Notes under the pieces: generated by a model
Seen by the model: only the letters and a program-made list of their open reading frames with translations
Databases searched by the model: none
What the model was told of the DNA's origin: nothing
Translations under genes and position numbers: made by a program
Part shown: piece by piece, positions 14,114-22,502 of the stretch
How the letters are laid out: the number at the start of each line of letters is the position of its first letter
Numbering within the stretch: the stretch's first letter is position 1
NCBI GenBank assembly: GCA_964420285.1
Contig: CAYQTE010000051.1
Location: 1 to 35,620, forward strand
Direction: 5' to 3'
Length of the DNA stretch: 35,620 bases
From: CAYQTE01 sp964420285
GTDB taxonomy: Bacteria; Planctomycetota; Phycisphaerae; Tepidisphaerales; Tepidisphaeraceae

Positions 14114-16612
14114 CTATGTCAAATTGGTTCCGGCGTTATCAATCGTCGTACTGTACTGGTAGGCGGCCTGATTAACGGTCACATTGGCCAGCACGTCGCC
14201 GATGTCGCCGTCGGCGTACCATTGCTGGATGGAGAAATAATCCGTCGTGACCTGGGGACTTGTTCCCAGATAGAACTGGCCGCCATAGGAATATTGATAA
14301 CTTCCGGCCGGCCACACGTTGTCGCTGATCTGGCTGAAGGAAGCGGTATTGACATCATTGATGTAGACCGCGACCGAATTATAAATCCCATACTGCAGGC
14401 TGGGGGCAAGCCAGAGGTTGTTGTCCAGGACGACGCCGCTGGCCGGGCCGTACAGTTCAATGAACATGCCGTTGGTGCCGTTATCGAGAACGGTGTTGTG
14501 GATGATTTCCAGGTCGGAGACGATGCGATTATAGGTCGAATCGTAACCGGCGACCGAGAAGGCGGTGGCATCGCCGGCCCAGATGACGTTGTGGGAGAAG
14601 AGCGTGTGAATCGCAGCCGGCTGGACGTTGATGTAGCCGGCAATCTGGTTGTCGTTGAAGACGGCCCAATTGAACTGGGCGGTGGTGTCGCTGAGGGATG
14701 CGGTCGAGTCGTTGTCGATCGGGCCGACGGACACTCCGCCGCCGTAATGCAGGGCGTTGTGATAGACGTACGCGAATTCGCCCTGAGCGATAACGATGTC
14801 GCCCTTGGCGGGGACGCCGGGAACGAACTGGATATTGGTCAGATCGTTGTAGGCGATCAGGACTCGCGTGGCGTCGCCGCGGATGAGGTGTTCCTGATCG
14901 GAGTTGGCGACGTAGTTGCCCAGGGCGACGATATCGCTGCCGGTCATATAGAGGAAATAGCCGCGCAGTGCGGTGGTGCTGGGGCTGGAGCAATCCTGAA
15001 CGAGAACACCGTCGCCGGAGGTGCCGGCGTTGACGGCGTCGCAGACGTTATAGAAGGTGCAGCGGAGAATCGTGTTGTTGAGATTGCCGGTGACGACGGC
15101 ATAGGGTACGCCATCGCCGGAATAGTCGCTGTTAAAGATGCTGTCGAAGACCAGATCCTGTACGACGACATCGACGGCCGGATAGACGATTCCGATCATG
15201 CGTGAACCATTGCGTGGTCCGTTGTACAACAGGATGGGATCGGCGCCGCTGCCGTAGGCGCCAAGAAGGACATTTGAGTTGATGATACTGAGCCCGGTGC
15301 TCATGTCGAAGGTAGCGCCTCGCTGGAAGAGGATTTCGGTGTTGTTGGCAATCAACTGCTGGACGCGAGCCAGGGACTGGACGGGCGCGCCGGGGGACAG
15401 GCCGTTGTTGGAATCCGAACCGCTCGGCGAGACGTAGATTTTGGTTCGAACGTCGGCGGTGACAGTGACGAAGGCGGAGGCGGTGGAGACGGCGCCTGTG
15501 GGTGAGGTGAGCGTCAGCGTGATGGTGTAGGTGCCGGGAGAGGTGTAGATGTGAGCGGCGTTGTAGCCGGGGAGTTTGTTGTATTCGCCGGAGGGGTCGC
15601 CGAAGTTCCATTGGAAAGAGCTGTTCAGGGGAGTCCCGGAGCCCAGGGCGCTGGCGGTGGCGTTGACGTGAACGGCGGTGCCGGCGATGGCGGTCAGGCC
15701 GAAGGGAGCGGAGATGATCGCATTGAGCGGCGCCGAGTTATAGGTGGAAACGGGCTGGGGATTGCCCGAGTTTTGCACGAGCAGGGTTCCGGTGGCGGGG
15801 ACGATGGTGTCGGTGCTGGAACTGCCGCTGAGGCTGTCGTTGACCGACCCGCCGACGATCGAATTGTGCCCGCCGTTGCCGCAGAGCGTATCGCCGCCGG
15901 TGCCGCCGATGAGCGTATTATATCCGCCGTTGCCGGAAATCTGGTCGTGGCCGGTGCCGGCGGTGATCGAATTATGACCGCCCCAGCCGGAGATGGTATC
16001 GGCGCCGCCGCCGCCCGATACGGTATCGTAACCGTCGCTGCTGCAGTTGATCAGTGCCGAGGCTGTGATGTTGTGGTCGATGCTGATGGTATCGCCGCCG
16101 GTGTTGCCGCCCCACACTTTGATCAACTGAACCTGCGAGGCGGGGAACGATGCATATACGCCGTTGATCTGGCAGACGATATTCGACCCGACCAGCGTGG
16201 CGGTCTCGTTGAGAGCGCCGAACGGCCCGGAATTCGGGTCGGCGCCCATGCTGACCGTGCCGAGGTAATCGGTTGGCGCCGCCGAGAGGAGCCTGCGACC
16301 TTCTAGGGATTCGATCATGGCGCGGCGGCCGGCCGGGACAGGCAGCGCGCGGGCCGGCCAGTCCAGGCGGGCGAGCAGGGCGTTGAGAAGGCTGGCGCAC
16401 AAGTCGATGGCGGGGGCGAAGATGGCGTCGTTGAATCGCCGGGAGAATCCGATGACGCATGGCGTGGCGGCATCGACGGCTCGCCGGATGGCGGTGCGTA
16501 CGCCGCCGGGCGAGCGATGAGGTTGTTTTCGGAACTGATGGGCCGCGGAGGCGGGTTGGCGTGGGGTGGAAGTGCGTGCGCGGAATCTTCTGGCGCGGAA
16601 AGCCTGTTTCAT
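14114..16612 (-). CDS. LEPR-XLL surface protein with RTX repeats, PKD domain and beta-helix
   Basis: 832 aa. Residues 1-98 are basic and Ala/Arg-rich. IESLEGRRLLSA (100-111) is the planctomycete LEPR-XLL motif, thought to mark exported proteins. Residues about 168-265 contain GGxGxDxI-type calcium-binding RTX repeats, several of them variants (GGHNSI, GGYNTL). A PKD-like domain follows (about 300-385, WNFGDPSGEYNKLPGY and HIYTSPGTYTITLTL). From IYVSPSGSDSNNGLSP (392) to the end runs a right-handed parallel beta-helix of the pectate-lyase/NosD type. Polysaccharide binding or cleavage at the cell surface is likely, but no catalytic residues can be assigned. ATG at 16612; it is followed by a strong terminator. 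Confidence 0.82.
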   Translation of the reverse strand: MKQAFRARRFRARTSTPRQPASAAHQFRKQPHRSPGGVRTAIRRAVDAATPCVIGFSRRFNDAIFAPAIDLCASLLNALLARLDWPARALPVPAGRRAMIESLEGRRLLSAAPTDYLGTVSMGADPNSGPFGALNETATLVGSNIVCQINGVYASFPASQVQLIKVWGGNTGGDTISIDHNITASALINCSSDGYDTVSGGGGADTISGWGGHNSITAGTGHDQISGNGGYNTLIGGTGGDTLCGNGGHNSIVGGSVNDSLSGSSSTDTIVPATGTLLVQNSGNPQPVSTYNSAPLNAIISAPFGLTAIAGTAVHVNATASALGSGTPLNSSFQWNFGDPSGEYNKLPGYNAAHIYTSPGTYTITLTLTSPTGAVSTASAFVTVTADVRTKIYVSPSGSDSNNGLSPGAPVQSLARVQQLIANNTEILFQRGATFDMSTGLSIINSNVLLGAYGSGADPILLYNGPRNGSRMIGIVYPAVDVVVQDLVFDSIFNSDYSGDGVPYAVVTGNLNNTILRCTFYNVCDAVNAGTSGDGVLVQDCSSPSTTALRGYFLYMTGSDIVALGNYVANSDQEHLIRGDATRVLIAYNDLTNIQFVPGVPAKGDIVIAQGEFAYVYHNALHYGGGVSVGPIDNDSTASLSDTTAQFNWAVFNDNQIAGYINVQPAAIHTLFSHNVIWAGDATAFSVAGYDSTYNRIVSDLEIIHNTVLDNGTNGMFIELYGPASGVVLDNNLWLAPSLQYGIYNSVAVYINDVNTASFSQISDNVWPAGSYQYSYGGQFYLGTSPQVTTDYFSIQQWYADGDIGDVLANVTVNQAAYQYSTTIDNAGTNLT

Positions 16613-16800
16613 CGCGTTGCCTTGTCCTAGTAAGGACTGTTGAAACTCACGGCGAAGGACACAGTGTGTATGGGGGCCAGCCCGTTCGGCCCCCGCGGTC
16701 CTTCATTGTCTGGCTTCCAAATAGGACAATCGCGGCCGTGTCGCAAGCCACAATTCCGGAAAAAAGAAGAATTTTTTTCGGGCGGTCGGTCGCGGGGTGA
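16613..16800. other. Leader region between the pseudokinase and surface-protein genes
   Basis: 188 bp without a gene. On the minus strand a CCG-A6...T6-CCGG imperfect hairpin lies just after the pseudokinase stop (around 16750-16780) and may terminate it. Nearer the surface-protein ATG there is a GGGGGCC/GGCCCCC hairpin with a 9-nt loop (around 16675-16700). No known riboswitch pattern was recognised. Confidence 0.4.
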
Positions 16801-19386
16801 TCAGCCCGGGCCGTCTGCGGTCGATTCCCGGGCGCGGACGAAATTCGACATCGGTCCCAGATTCATGTAACGCGGAGCAAGCCATTCCCAGTCCTGGCCC
16901 AGATAGGCCTGGATGTTGGACACAACCGCATCGGGGTCGCCTCCCAACGGATCGGAATGATGGCTGGCCAGGATGTAACGGCCGAATTTCTTGAACAGCA
17001 CAATATCCGCGGTAATGACGATCGCCAGACAGACGCCGCAGATGATGTCGATCTTGACATCGCGAAACTTCGGCGGCGCCGGAGCGATGGTGCAGGCGAT
17101 GGCGGTCGGCAGCAGCAAGGCATGGCAAAAGGCGGCCAGGGTCCGCCGAAAACGCAGACGCAGAATGGCCCAGGCGATCAAGCCTGACAGCATGGCCGCT
17201 GCGCCGGCCACGATAAACGGCAGATACGGCGGCCTGGCCGTGCCGCCCAAGGCGCCGAAGATCGCGCCGATGACCATGCCGCTTGACAAATACAAGGTCG
17301 CTTCGCGCTTGCGCACCAGGTGTCGATGAGCGGCGATGCCCGACTCGGTCGGCGAGAGCGACTCGGCCCGGCTGACCAGATCAAGACTCTCCAGCCAACC
17401 CGTGCCGGCCAGATCGCGTGCCTCCTGCAAATACGCCTGCGCCAGCCGTCGCCGCAAACTGCCCAGAAGGAACTCCGCCCGCTCGGGTGTTCCGTCGGGA
17501 TCGAGACATTGTCTCAGATCGCTGAGGGATTCTGGCATTTGCGGCGTGTCCATCGCCATGGCGACACGGCGGAGTACCTGCGGATTTCCGCGGCGGAACG
17601 GCTTGATCGCGCCGACGACCTTCAGCGCGTTGCCCGCCAGAGCAAGGTTGAATTTGCTGCCGCCGTATATCAGTTGCACGTCGATGACCATGGCGCGGCT
17701 GATGAGCAATTCCTGGCGGACGATGATGCCGTCGTGAAGATCCTGGTCGGTGTCGCTCAGCAGTTCGGCGATGGCGGCGGTGAGTCGTGGCAGTTCCAGC
17801 GTCTGGAACGACTCGGGCCAGAACGCCTCGGTGGCAAGATGAACGATCGGGCGATAATCCTCGGCGGTCAATTGCCCGGCACAGTCGATGGTGGAATCGG
17901 CGGATGGCAGGAGACTGGCGACGTCGACCGGCTCGGCGTGGGTCATGCCGCCGCGGGCGGCGCTGGTGCGCAGCGTGATTCGATGGATCGGCGTCGTGAC
18001 CGCCCGGACGATCTCGATGTTCGCGGCGAAATTGTCGTCGCCGCCTTCGGTGGCGGCCCATTGCCCCAGGCGAATGCGGATGTTGGCCACTTCGCTCGAT
18101 GCCAGCGGCGCTGATTCGACGTAGCCTCCAAACGCGCCCCGCAGGGCATCGGACGTTCGCAGCGGGCGGCGCTGCAATTCATCGACGATAACCGTTCGAG
18201 CCGGCCGTGCCGCCGTGCCTCTCGGCGATTGCGGCGAGCGATTGATGCTGAGGTCAGCCAGCAGATTGGCGTCGTCGGCCGCCGCGCCCGCGGGCGATTG
18301 AGGCAATGAGGCGCGGTCTGCTGGCGCATTCGATTCCTCCCGCTTGATCGCGTTTTCAGCTTTGTTATTCGATATGGGCGCCAGAGCGATTGGCTCATCA
18401 TCGACGCCCGCCATGGCCAGCGGCATCTCATCCTCCGCCGGCGCCAGTTCCAGTTCAATCGGTGCGGCGTCGGAGGCGTCCAGCTTTAAGGGAGTGGTGG
18501 CGAACGATGCGGCGCCGGCCGGCGATCGCGATGGAATTGCCGGCGCGGAATCACTCGTTGCCACCGGCGCTGGAACGCTCAGCGGCGAGGCAGGTTTGGG
18601 CCCATCCGACAAACCGGCCAGCAGTTCGTCAGCCGATCGGATGCGGCGATCGCGCGGCGCGGTTGACTGCTGAAAGAGAAGATCCAGGTGCGGCGGCGTC
18701 AGGCGGTTGAAATGGCTGGGCAATTCGCCGGGTTTGGGCAACCGTCCCGTGAGCAACTCAAACAGGATCACGCCGCAGGAAAACAGATCGGCTGCCGCGT
18801 CGGGAATCTGGCCCTGGCGGATTTCGGGGGCCACCTCATTGAGGGCCGACGGATCGATCGTGTCTCCGGCTTCGAGTATCGCGCCGATCTGCGCTCGCCC
18901 CAGGCCAAATTCGGAAATCTTGACCGATCCTTCATCGGTAAACCGGCTGGGGACGGCGCGATCGTCCATCAGCACATTTTCCAGCTTGAGATTTCCATGC
19001 GGCATTCCCATGCCGTGAGCGTATTTCAATGCGGCGAGAATTTGCCGAAGAACGGCGGCCGCGTCGGCCGGGTCCATCGGATGCGCCGCAATGATCGCGC
19101 GGAGATTGCCGCCGGAACAGAAATCGCTGACGAGAAACGGCGGCGTTGCCATCGGCGCCGCCTGGATGACGGCGACGATGTTCGAGTGCTGCAAGAGGGC
19201 GCTGCGGGCCATGGCGTCGGCATCGGCGAGAATGCGCCGGACGCAGCGTGGATCGGTGAATATCTTGGCGGCGGCGACCTGCGTGGTGCGGATGACGTGA
19301 CGGACGAGATAGACCTCGGACATCGGGCCGCGACCCACGAATCGCTGCACCGCGAAATCAGCGATTCGTGTGTTGGGCTGCAGCAT
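16801..19386 (-). CDS. Membrane-anchored Ser/Thr protein kinase-like protein, probable pseudokinase
   Basis: 861 aa. Residues about 10-270 are a protein-kinase fold: glycine loop VGRGPMSEV, VAAAKIF with Lys41, APEI, and DLFSCGVILFELLTGRLP. The catalytic HRD is replaced by HGN (130-132) and the DFG by EFG (159-161), so phosphotransfer is doubtful; signalling by binding is more likely. The middle is Ala/Pro/Ser-rich and low in complexity. The C-terminal part has an uncharacterised folded region followed by about four membrane helices (from roughly residue 700). The ATG at 19386 is preferred over an upstream TTG at 19410. It lies close behind gatB (36 nt) on the same strand and ahead of the LEPR-XLL gene. 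Confidence 0.8.
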   Translation of the reverse strand: MLQPNTRIADFAVQRFVGRGPMSEVYLVRHVIRTTQVAAAKIFTDPRCVRRILADADAMARSALLQHSNIVAVIQAAPMATPPFLVSDFCSGGNLRAIIAAHPMDPADAAAVLRQILAALKYAHGMGMPHGNLKLENVLMDDRAVPSRFTDEGSVKISEFGLGRAQIGAILEAGDTIDPSALNEVAPEIRQGQIPDAAADLFSCGVILFELLTGRLPKPGELPSHFNRLTPPHLDLLFQQSTAPRDRRIRSADELLAGLSDGPKPASPLSVPAPVATSDSAPAIPSRSPAGAASFATTPLKLDASDAAPIELELAPAEDEMPLAMAGVDDEPIALAPISNNKAENAIKREESNAPADRASLPQSPAGAAADDANLLADLSINRSPQSPRGTAARPARTVIVDELQRRPLRTSDALRGAFGGYVESAPLASSEVANIRIRLGQWAATEGGDDNFAANIEIVRAVTTPIHRITLRTSAARGGMTHAEPVDVASLLPSADSTIDCAGQLTAEDYRPIVHLATEAFWPESFQTLELPRLTAAIAELLSDTDQDLHDGIIVRQELLISRAMVIDVQLIYGGSKFNLALAGNALKVVGAIKPFRRGNPQVLRRVAMAMDTPQMPESLSDLRQCLDPDGTPERAEFLLGSLRRRLAQAYLQEARDLAGTGWLESLDLVSRAESLSPTESGIAAHRHLVRKREATLYLSSGMVIGAIFGALGGTARPPYLPFIVAGAAAMLSGLIAWAILRLRFRRTLAAFCHALLLPTAIACTIAPAPPKFRDVKIDIICGVCLAIVITADIVLFKKFGRYILASHHSDPLGGDPDAVVSNIQAYLGQDWEWLAPRYMNLGPMSNFVRARESTADGPG

Positions 19387-19422
19387 AGGATTAGACGATC
19401 GGTCCGGCAATCACTCGCGTTC

Positions 19423-20910
19423 CTAAGAACCCGTGCCGCCGCCTTCAAGACGAGATCGAAGCCTCTCCTGCACCATTTTCGGATTCAAGCCCTTTCCGGA
19501 CTTCATCACCATGCCGACCAGCGCTCCCATCGCCGTCTGCTTGCCGGCACGAAAATCCGCCAGCGGCTTGGGATTGCTCGCCAGCATCGCGTCGATCGCC
19601 GCATCAATGGCCGACATGTCGCTGACCTGTGCCAGTCCGAGCGAAGCGGCCAGTTCCTCCGGCGAAGCGTCCCGCTCCGCCAGCCGGTCGAACAATGGCC
19701 CGGCGCTGCTGGCCGCGATGGCGTTCCTGTCGATCAGCGCGCCCACTTCCGCGAATCGCCGCGCCGCAATTCCCAGATCGGCCAGCGGTTTGTTGCGGTC
19801 ATTGGACAGACGCCGGCCGTGCGCGAGGATCAGATTGCACACCCGCTGCGGCGTCGAACCGAACTTCAGGGCCGCCTCGAAGAAATCACCTGTCGGGCGG
19901 TCGTTGGAGAGAGCCGCCGCATCCGAGGGCGAAAGGCCCATCGCGGCGGCGTATCGCTTGCGCCGAGCCGCCGGCAATTCGCCAATGCGCGAGGAGATCT
20001 CGGTCAGCCACGCTTCATCCACCTGCACGGGCACCAGGTCCGGATCGGGGAAATAGCGGTAATCCTGGGCGTCTTCCTTGTCGCGCTGATGAAAGGTGGC
20101 CTGGGCCGCGTCGTCCCAGCCGTAGGTGCTCTTGCGGCCGGGATCGCCGGTCTGCTCCCAATGGCGAATCTGCCGCTGGATTTCATATTCGCTGGCGCGT
20201 TCGAGCACGTTGAAGCTGTTGAGGTTCTTGATCTCGGTGATGGCGGTCTTGTGAACGGCGCCCGCGCCATCGGTGATGTGGACATTGATGTTCGGCTCGA
20301 AGCGCATGTGCCCCATCTGCATCTGCCCATGGCTGACGCCCAGGAACTGCACGATCTTCTGAAGCTCCTGCCCGAACAGGGCGACATCCGAACCGCTGTG
20401 CAGATCTGGCTCGGTGACGATTTCCAGCAGCGGCGTGCCAGCGCGATTGAGATCGACGTAGGTGCAGTCGATCGGGAATCCGCCCGGCGCTTCGTGCAGC
20501 AGCTTTCCGGCGTCCTCTTCCAGATGTGCCCGGCGGATGCGAACCGGCAGCGTCGAACCGTCCTTGCGCGTCAATTCAAACTGCCCGGCCTTGCACAGGG
20601 GAAGATCGTACTGGCTGATCTGATAGTTCTTCGGCAGGTCGGGATAGTAATAGCTCTTGCGATCCCACTTGGTGTGTTTGGCGATTTCGCAGCCCAGCGC
20701 CATGCCGACCATCATCGCGTATTCGACCGCCCGCTTGTTCATCACCGGCAGCACGCCCGGCAGCCCCAGAACCTGCTCGTCCACCTGGCTGTTGGGCGGC
20801 GCGCCGAATTCATTGGCGGCCCCGGTGAACATCTTGGAGCGCGTGGCCAACTGGACATGCACTTCCAGACCGATCAGAACTTTATACGACGCGCAGACGC
20901 GTGTTGTCAC
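19423..20910 (-). CDS. gatB: Aspartyl/glutamyl-tRNA amidotransferase subunit B
   Basis: 495 aa. YKVLIGLEVHVQLATRSKMF, KWDRKSYYYPDLPKNYQISQYDLPLC and DLNRAGTPLLEIVTEPDL are diagnostic GatB sequences. The GatB/Yqey domain closes the protein (GALVGMVMKSGKGLNPKMVQ). With GatA and GatC it converts Glu-tRNA-Gln (and Asp-tRNA-Asn) to the amidated forms; neither partner gene is in the window. The GTG at 20910 is chosen because GAGGA lies 7 nt upstream and the conserved N-terminus follows at once. An upstream in-frame start at 21024 would add 38 residues unlike the family. Confidence 0.95.
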   Translation of the reverse strand: MTTRVCASYKVLIGLEVHVQLATRSKMFTGAANEFGAPPNSQVDEQVLGLPGVLPVMNKRAVEYAMMVGMALGCEIAKHTKWDRKSYYYPDLPKNYQISQYDLPLCKAGQFELTRKDGSTLPVRIRRAHLEEDAGKLLHEAPGGFPIDCTYVDLNRAGTPLLEIVTEPDLHSGSDVALFGQELQKIVQFLGVSHGQMQMGHMRFEPNINVHITDGAGAVHKTAITEIKNLNSFNVLERASEYEIQRQIRHWEQTGDPGRKSTYGWDDAAQATFHQRDKEDAQDYRYFPDPDLVPVQVDEAWLTEISSRIGELPAARRKRYAAAMGLSPSDAAALSNDRPTGDFFEAALKFGSTPQRVCNLILAHGRRLSNDRNKPLADLGIAARRFAEVGALIDRNAIAASSAGPLFDRLAERDASPEELAASLGLAQVSDMSAIDAAIDAMLASNPKPLADFRAGKQTAMGALVGMVMKSGKGLNPKMVQERLRSRLEGGGTGS

Positions 20911-21149
20911 GGCAATTCCTCGTAATCGGGTTCTCCAGACGGAACCGTGGCCGGCAGTATATCGGTCCGCATACGAAATGTCAGGTCGCTCCGGCCCCGC
21001 ACCATCATCAATGTCCACCCGCAATTCCAGTGCCTGCGGCTGCGCCCCAAACCGCGGTTGATTTCACGGCCTTTGGCGAAAAGCCTGGTAAGGCGAGTTC
21101 GATTATTCGGCCGGGACGATTCGGCCGGGCGGCGGAACCGCGGCTCGTA

Positions 21150-21158
21150 TGCTATAAT
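21150..21158 (+). promoter_or_regulatory. Extended -10 promoter (TGCTATAAT) of the vapBC pair
   Basis: A consensus extended -10 element with no recognisable -35. The ATG lies 10 nt after TATAAT, so the leader would be only about 3 nt. The rest of 20911-21149 holds no recognisable gene. Confidence 0.65.
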
Positions 21159-21168
21159 CGGCGGTACC

Positions 21169-21456
21169 ATGACAATCACTCTTCCGAAGGACCTGGAAAA
21201 CCGGCTATGCGAACAGGCGAAGCGACTGGGAATTGACACCAGTAGTTACGTGGCCGCCCTGTTGGCACGAACGATGGTGCCGCCAACTCGGTTGGGCTCC
21301 CTTTCGGAATTGTTCGATCAGATGCGCCGGGAGCAATGGACAAGCGACCCGGCCGAAATTGACCGCCGCACCCGCGACGAAGCGGAATTCATGGAGTCAA
21401 TGAACCGGAACCGGCTGGAGATGGAAGGCGCCAGCGCGCGACGCGTGTATCCATGA
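21169..21456 (+). CDS. VapB-type antitoxin (ribbon-helix-helix-like)
   Basis: 95 aa. It opens MTITLPKDLENRLCEQAKRLG, a beta strand then helix of ribbon-helix-helix type, followed by SSYVAALLARTM. The acidic and basic C-terminal half (DPAEIDRRTRDEAEFMESMNRNR) would bind the toxin. It overlaps the PIN-domain toxin gene by 4 nt (ATGA). The ATG at 21169 is chosen because a consensus -10 box is 10 nt upstream; a longer frame open to 20947 would include the promoter. Confidence 0.75.
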   Translation: MTITLPKDLENRLCEQAKRLGIDTSSYVAALLARTMVPPTRLGSLSELFDQMRREQWTSDPAEIDRRTRDEAEFMESMNRNRLEMEGASARRVYP

Positions 21457-21905
21457 AGTTCATTGTCCTCGATGCCACGCCGCTGGGACTCCTGGTGCAG
21501 CCGTTTGCATCGCCCAACGGAGATCGCTGCCGAAATTGGCTATTGGGCAACGTAGCAGCCGGCATCGGGATATTGCTTCCAGAAATAGCCGACTACGAAG
21601 TGCGCCGCGAATTGGTTCGGGCAAAGAAAGCGAATTCGCTGCTACTCTTAAACGCCTTCGTCGCCAATCCGCAGATTACATATCTACCAATTACGACGCA
21701 GGCGATGCGTCTCGCGGCCGAGCTCTGGGCGGACGCTCGAAACCGAGGGCTGCCAACCGCCCACGCGCAGGCTCTGGATGCGGATGTCATCGTCGCGGCA
21801 CAGGTCATTTCCTCCGGATACGATCCGACAGACTTTTGCATCGCGACGTCAAATGTCGCGCATTTGGCGCGATACGCGACGGCCATGAATTGGGAATCCA
21901 TCTGA
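21453..21905 (+). CDS. VapC-type PIN-domain toxin
   Basis: 150 aa. Acidic residues fit the PIN nuclease site: Asp7 (FIVLDATPLG), Glu49 (ADYEVRREL), Asp109 and Asp111 (ALDADVIVAAQ), followed by TSNVAHLARY. VapC proteins are Mg-dependent ribonucleases that cut tRNA or rRNA (family knowledge). It overlaps its antitoxin gene, so the two are translationally coupled. The following 21906-22078 shows no gene. Confidence 0.82.
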   Translation: MKFIVLDATPLGLLVQPFASPNGDRCRNWLLGNVAAGIGILLPEIADYEVRRELVRAKKANSLLLLNAFVANPQITYLPITTQAMRLAAELWADARNRGLPTAHAQALDADVIVAAQVISSGYDPTDFCIATSNVAHLARYATAMNWESI

Positions 21906-22078
21906 GATAACCCTGACGACAAGTCGCAGGTTCATGCCACAAGACAATATCGCGGCATTGGCGCGATGGCAAACCGCAACCACGGCCGCCGCAGCGGCAA
22001 TCCCGCGGATTATCGGGCCGGGAATTTGCTCGCGGCCGTCGCAACAAGACTTTTACCCTCCCGGCCGATAGTGAGGGT

Positions 22079-22408
22079 ATGACGATCGCAACTGAATCGA
22101 CAACGACAGCGCCAAGTTCGGAACTGGTGGGGACAGCCGAGCGGCGGCGAAGCCATCGCGTGGACGTGGATGCGCCCGGATGGCTTTCCGGCGAATCGGG
22201 CAACCCCTCCTCGCCGCAGCAGGAAGTGATGGTCACCAGCCTCTCGCTCTCCGGGGCAGGATTCCGCGGCTCAAAAGAACTTCAGCCGGGCGCCGTCCAT
22301 TGGCTGGTGATCGCCGCCGGCAGCCTGCGCGTCAGCTCGCGGGCTCGTGTCGTGCGCTGCGAGGAAATCGTCAGCGGCGAATTCGATTGCGGGGTCGAGT
22401 TCTTCTGA
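22079..22408 (+). CDS. PilZ domain protein, putative c-di-GMP receptor
   Basis: 109 aa. The RxxxR motif is present as RRSHR (23-27). The second PilZ motif (D/N)xSxxG appears as SLSLSG (54-59), with Ser in place of Asp/Asn, and is followed by a beta-barrel-like pattern ending VVRCEE...FDCGVEF. A single-domain PilZ protein would bind cyclic di-GMP and act on a partner. It lies 94 nt upstream of a GT4 glycosyltransferase on the same strand, a possible target. ATG at 22079; GATAGT lies 6 nt upstream, a weak -10 box, and GAGGG is too close to be an ideal Shine-Dalgarno. Confidence 0.72.
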   Translation: MTIATESTTTAPSSELVGTAERRRSHRVDVDAPGWLSGESGNPSSPQQEVMVTSLSLSGAGFRGSKELQPGAVHWLVIAAGSLRVSSRARVVRCEEIVSGEFDCGVEFF

Positions 22409-22431
22409 CCGGACGCTCCATCGGGTATGCT
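22403..22431 (+). promoter_or_regulatory. Candidate promoter before the GT4 gene
   Basis: TTCTGA (22403-22408), 17 nt, TATGCT (22426-22431). Transcription would start near 22438 and leave a leader of about 65 nt before the ATG at 22503. The -35 match is weak. Confidence 0.3.
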
Positions 22432-22502
22432 GGCGGCATGCCGAGCTGCGAATCCGCACCCTCGTCGAGGCGCTGCGATCGTAAGCGCGGACTGACGCAA
22501 AC

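Noticed and set aside
16613..16800. Riboswitch in the leader of the surface-protein gene
   Set aside because: A GC hairpin is present, but none of the conserved cores I know (c-di-GMP, SAM, cobalamin, TPP) could be found.
18688..20925. 745-codon plus-strand open frame
   Set aside because: Spans the antisense of two well-supported genes (pseudokinase and gatB); a shadow.
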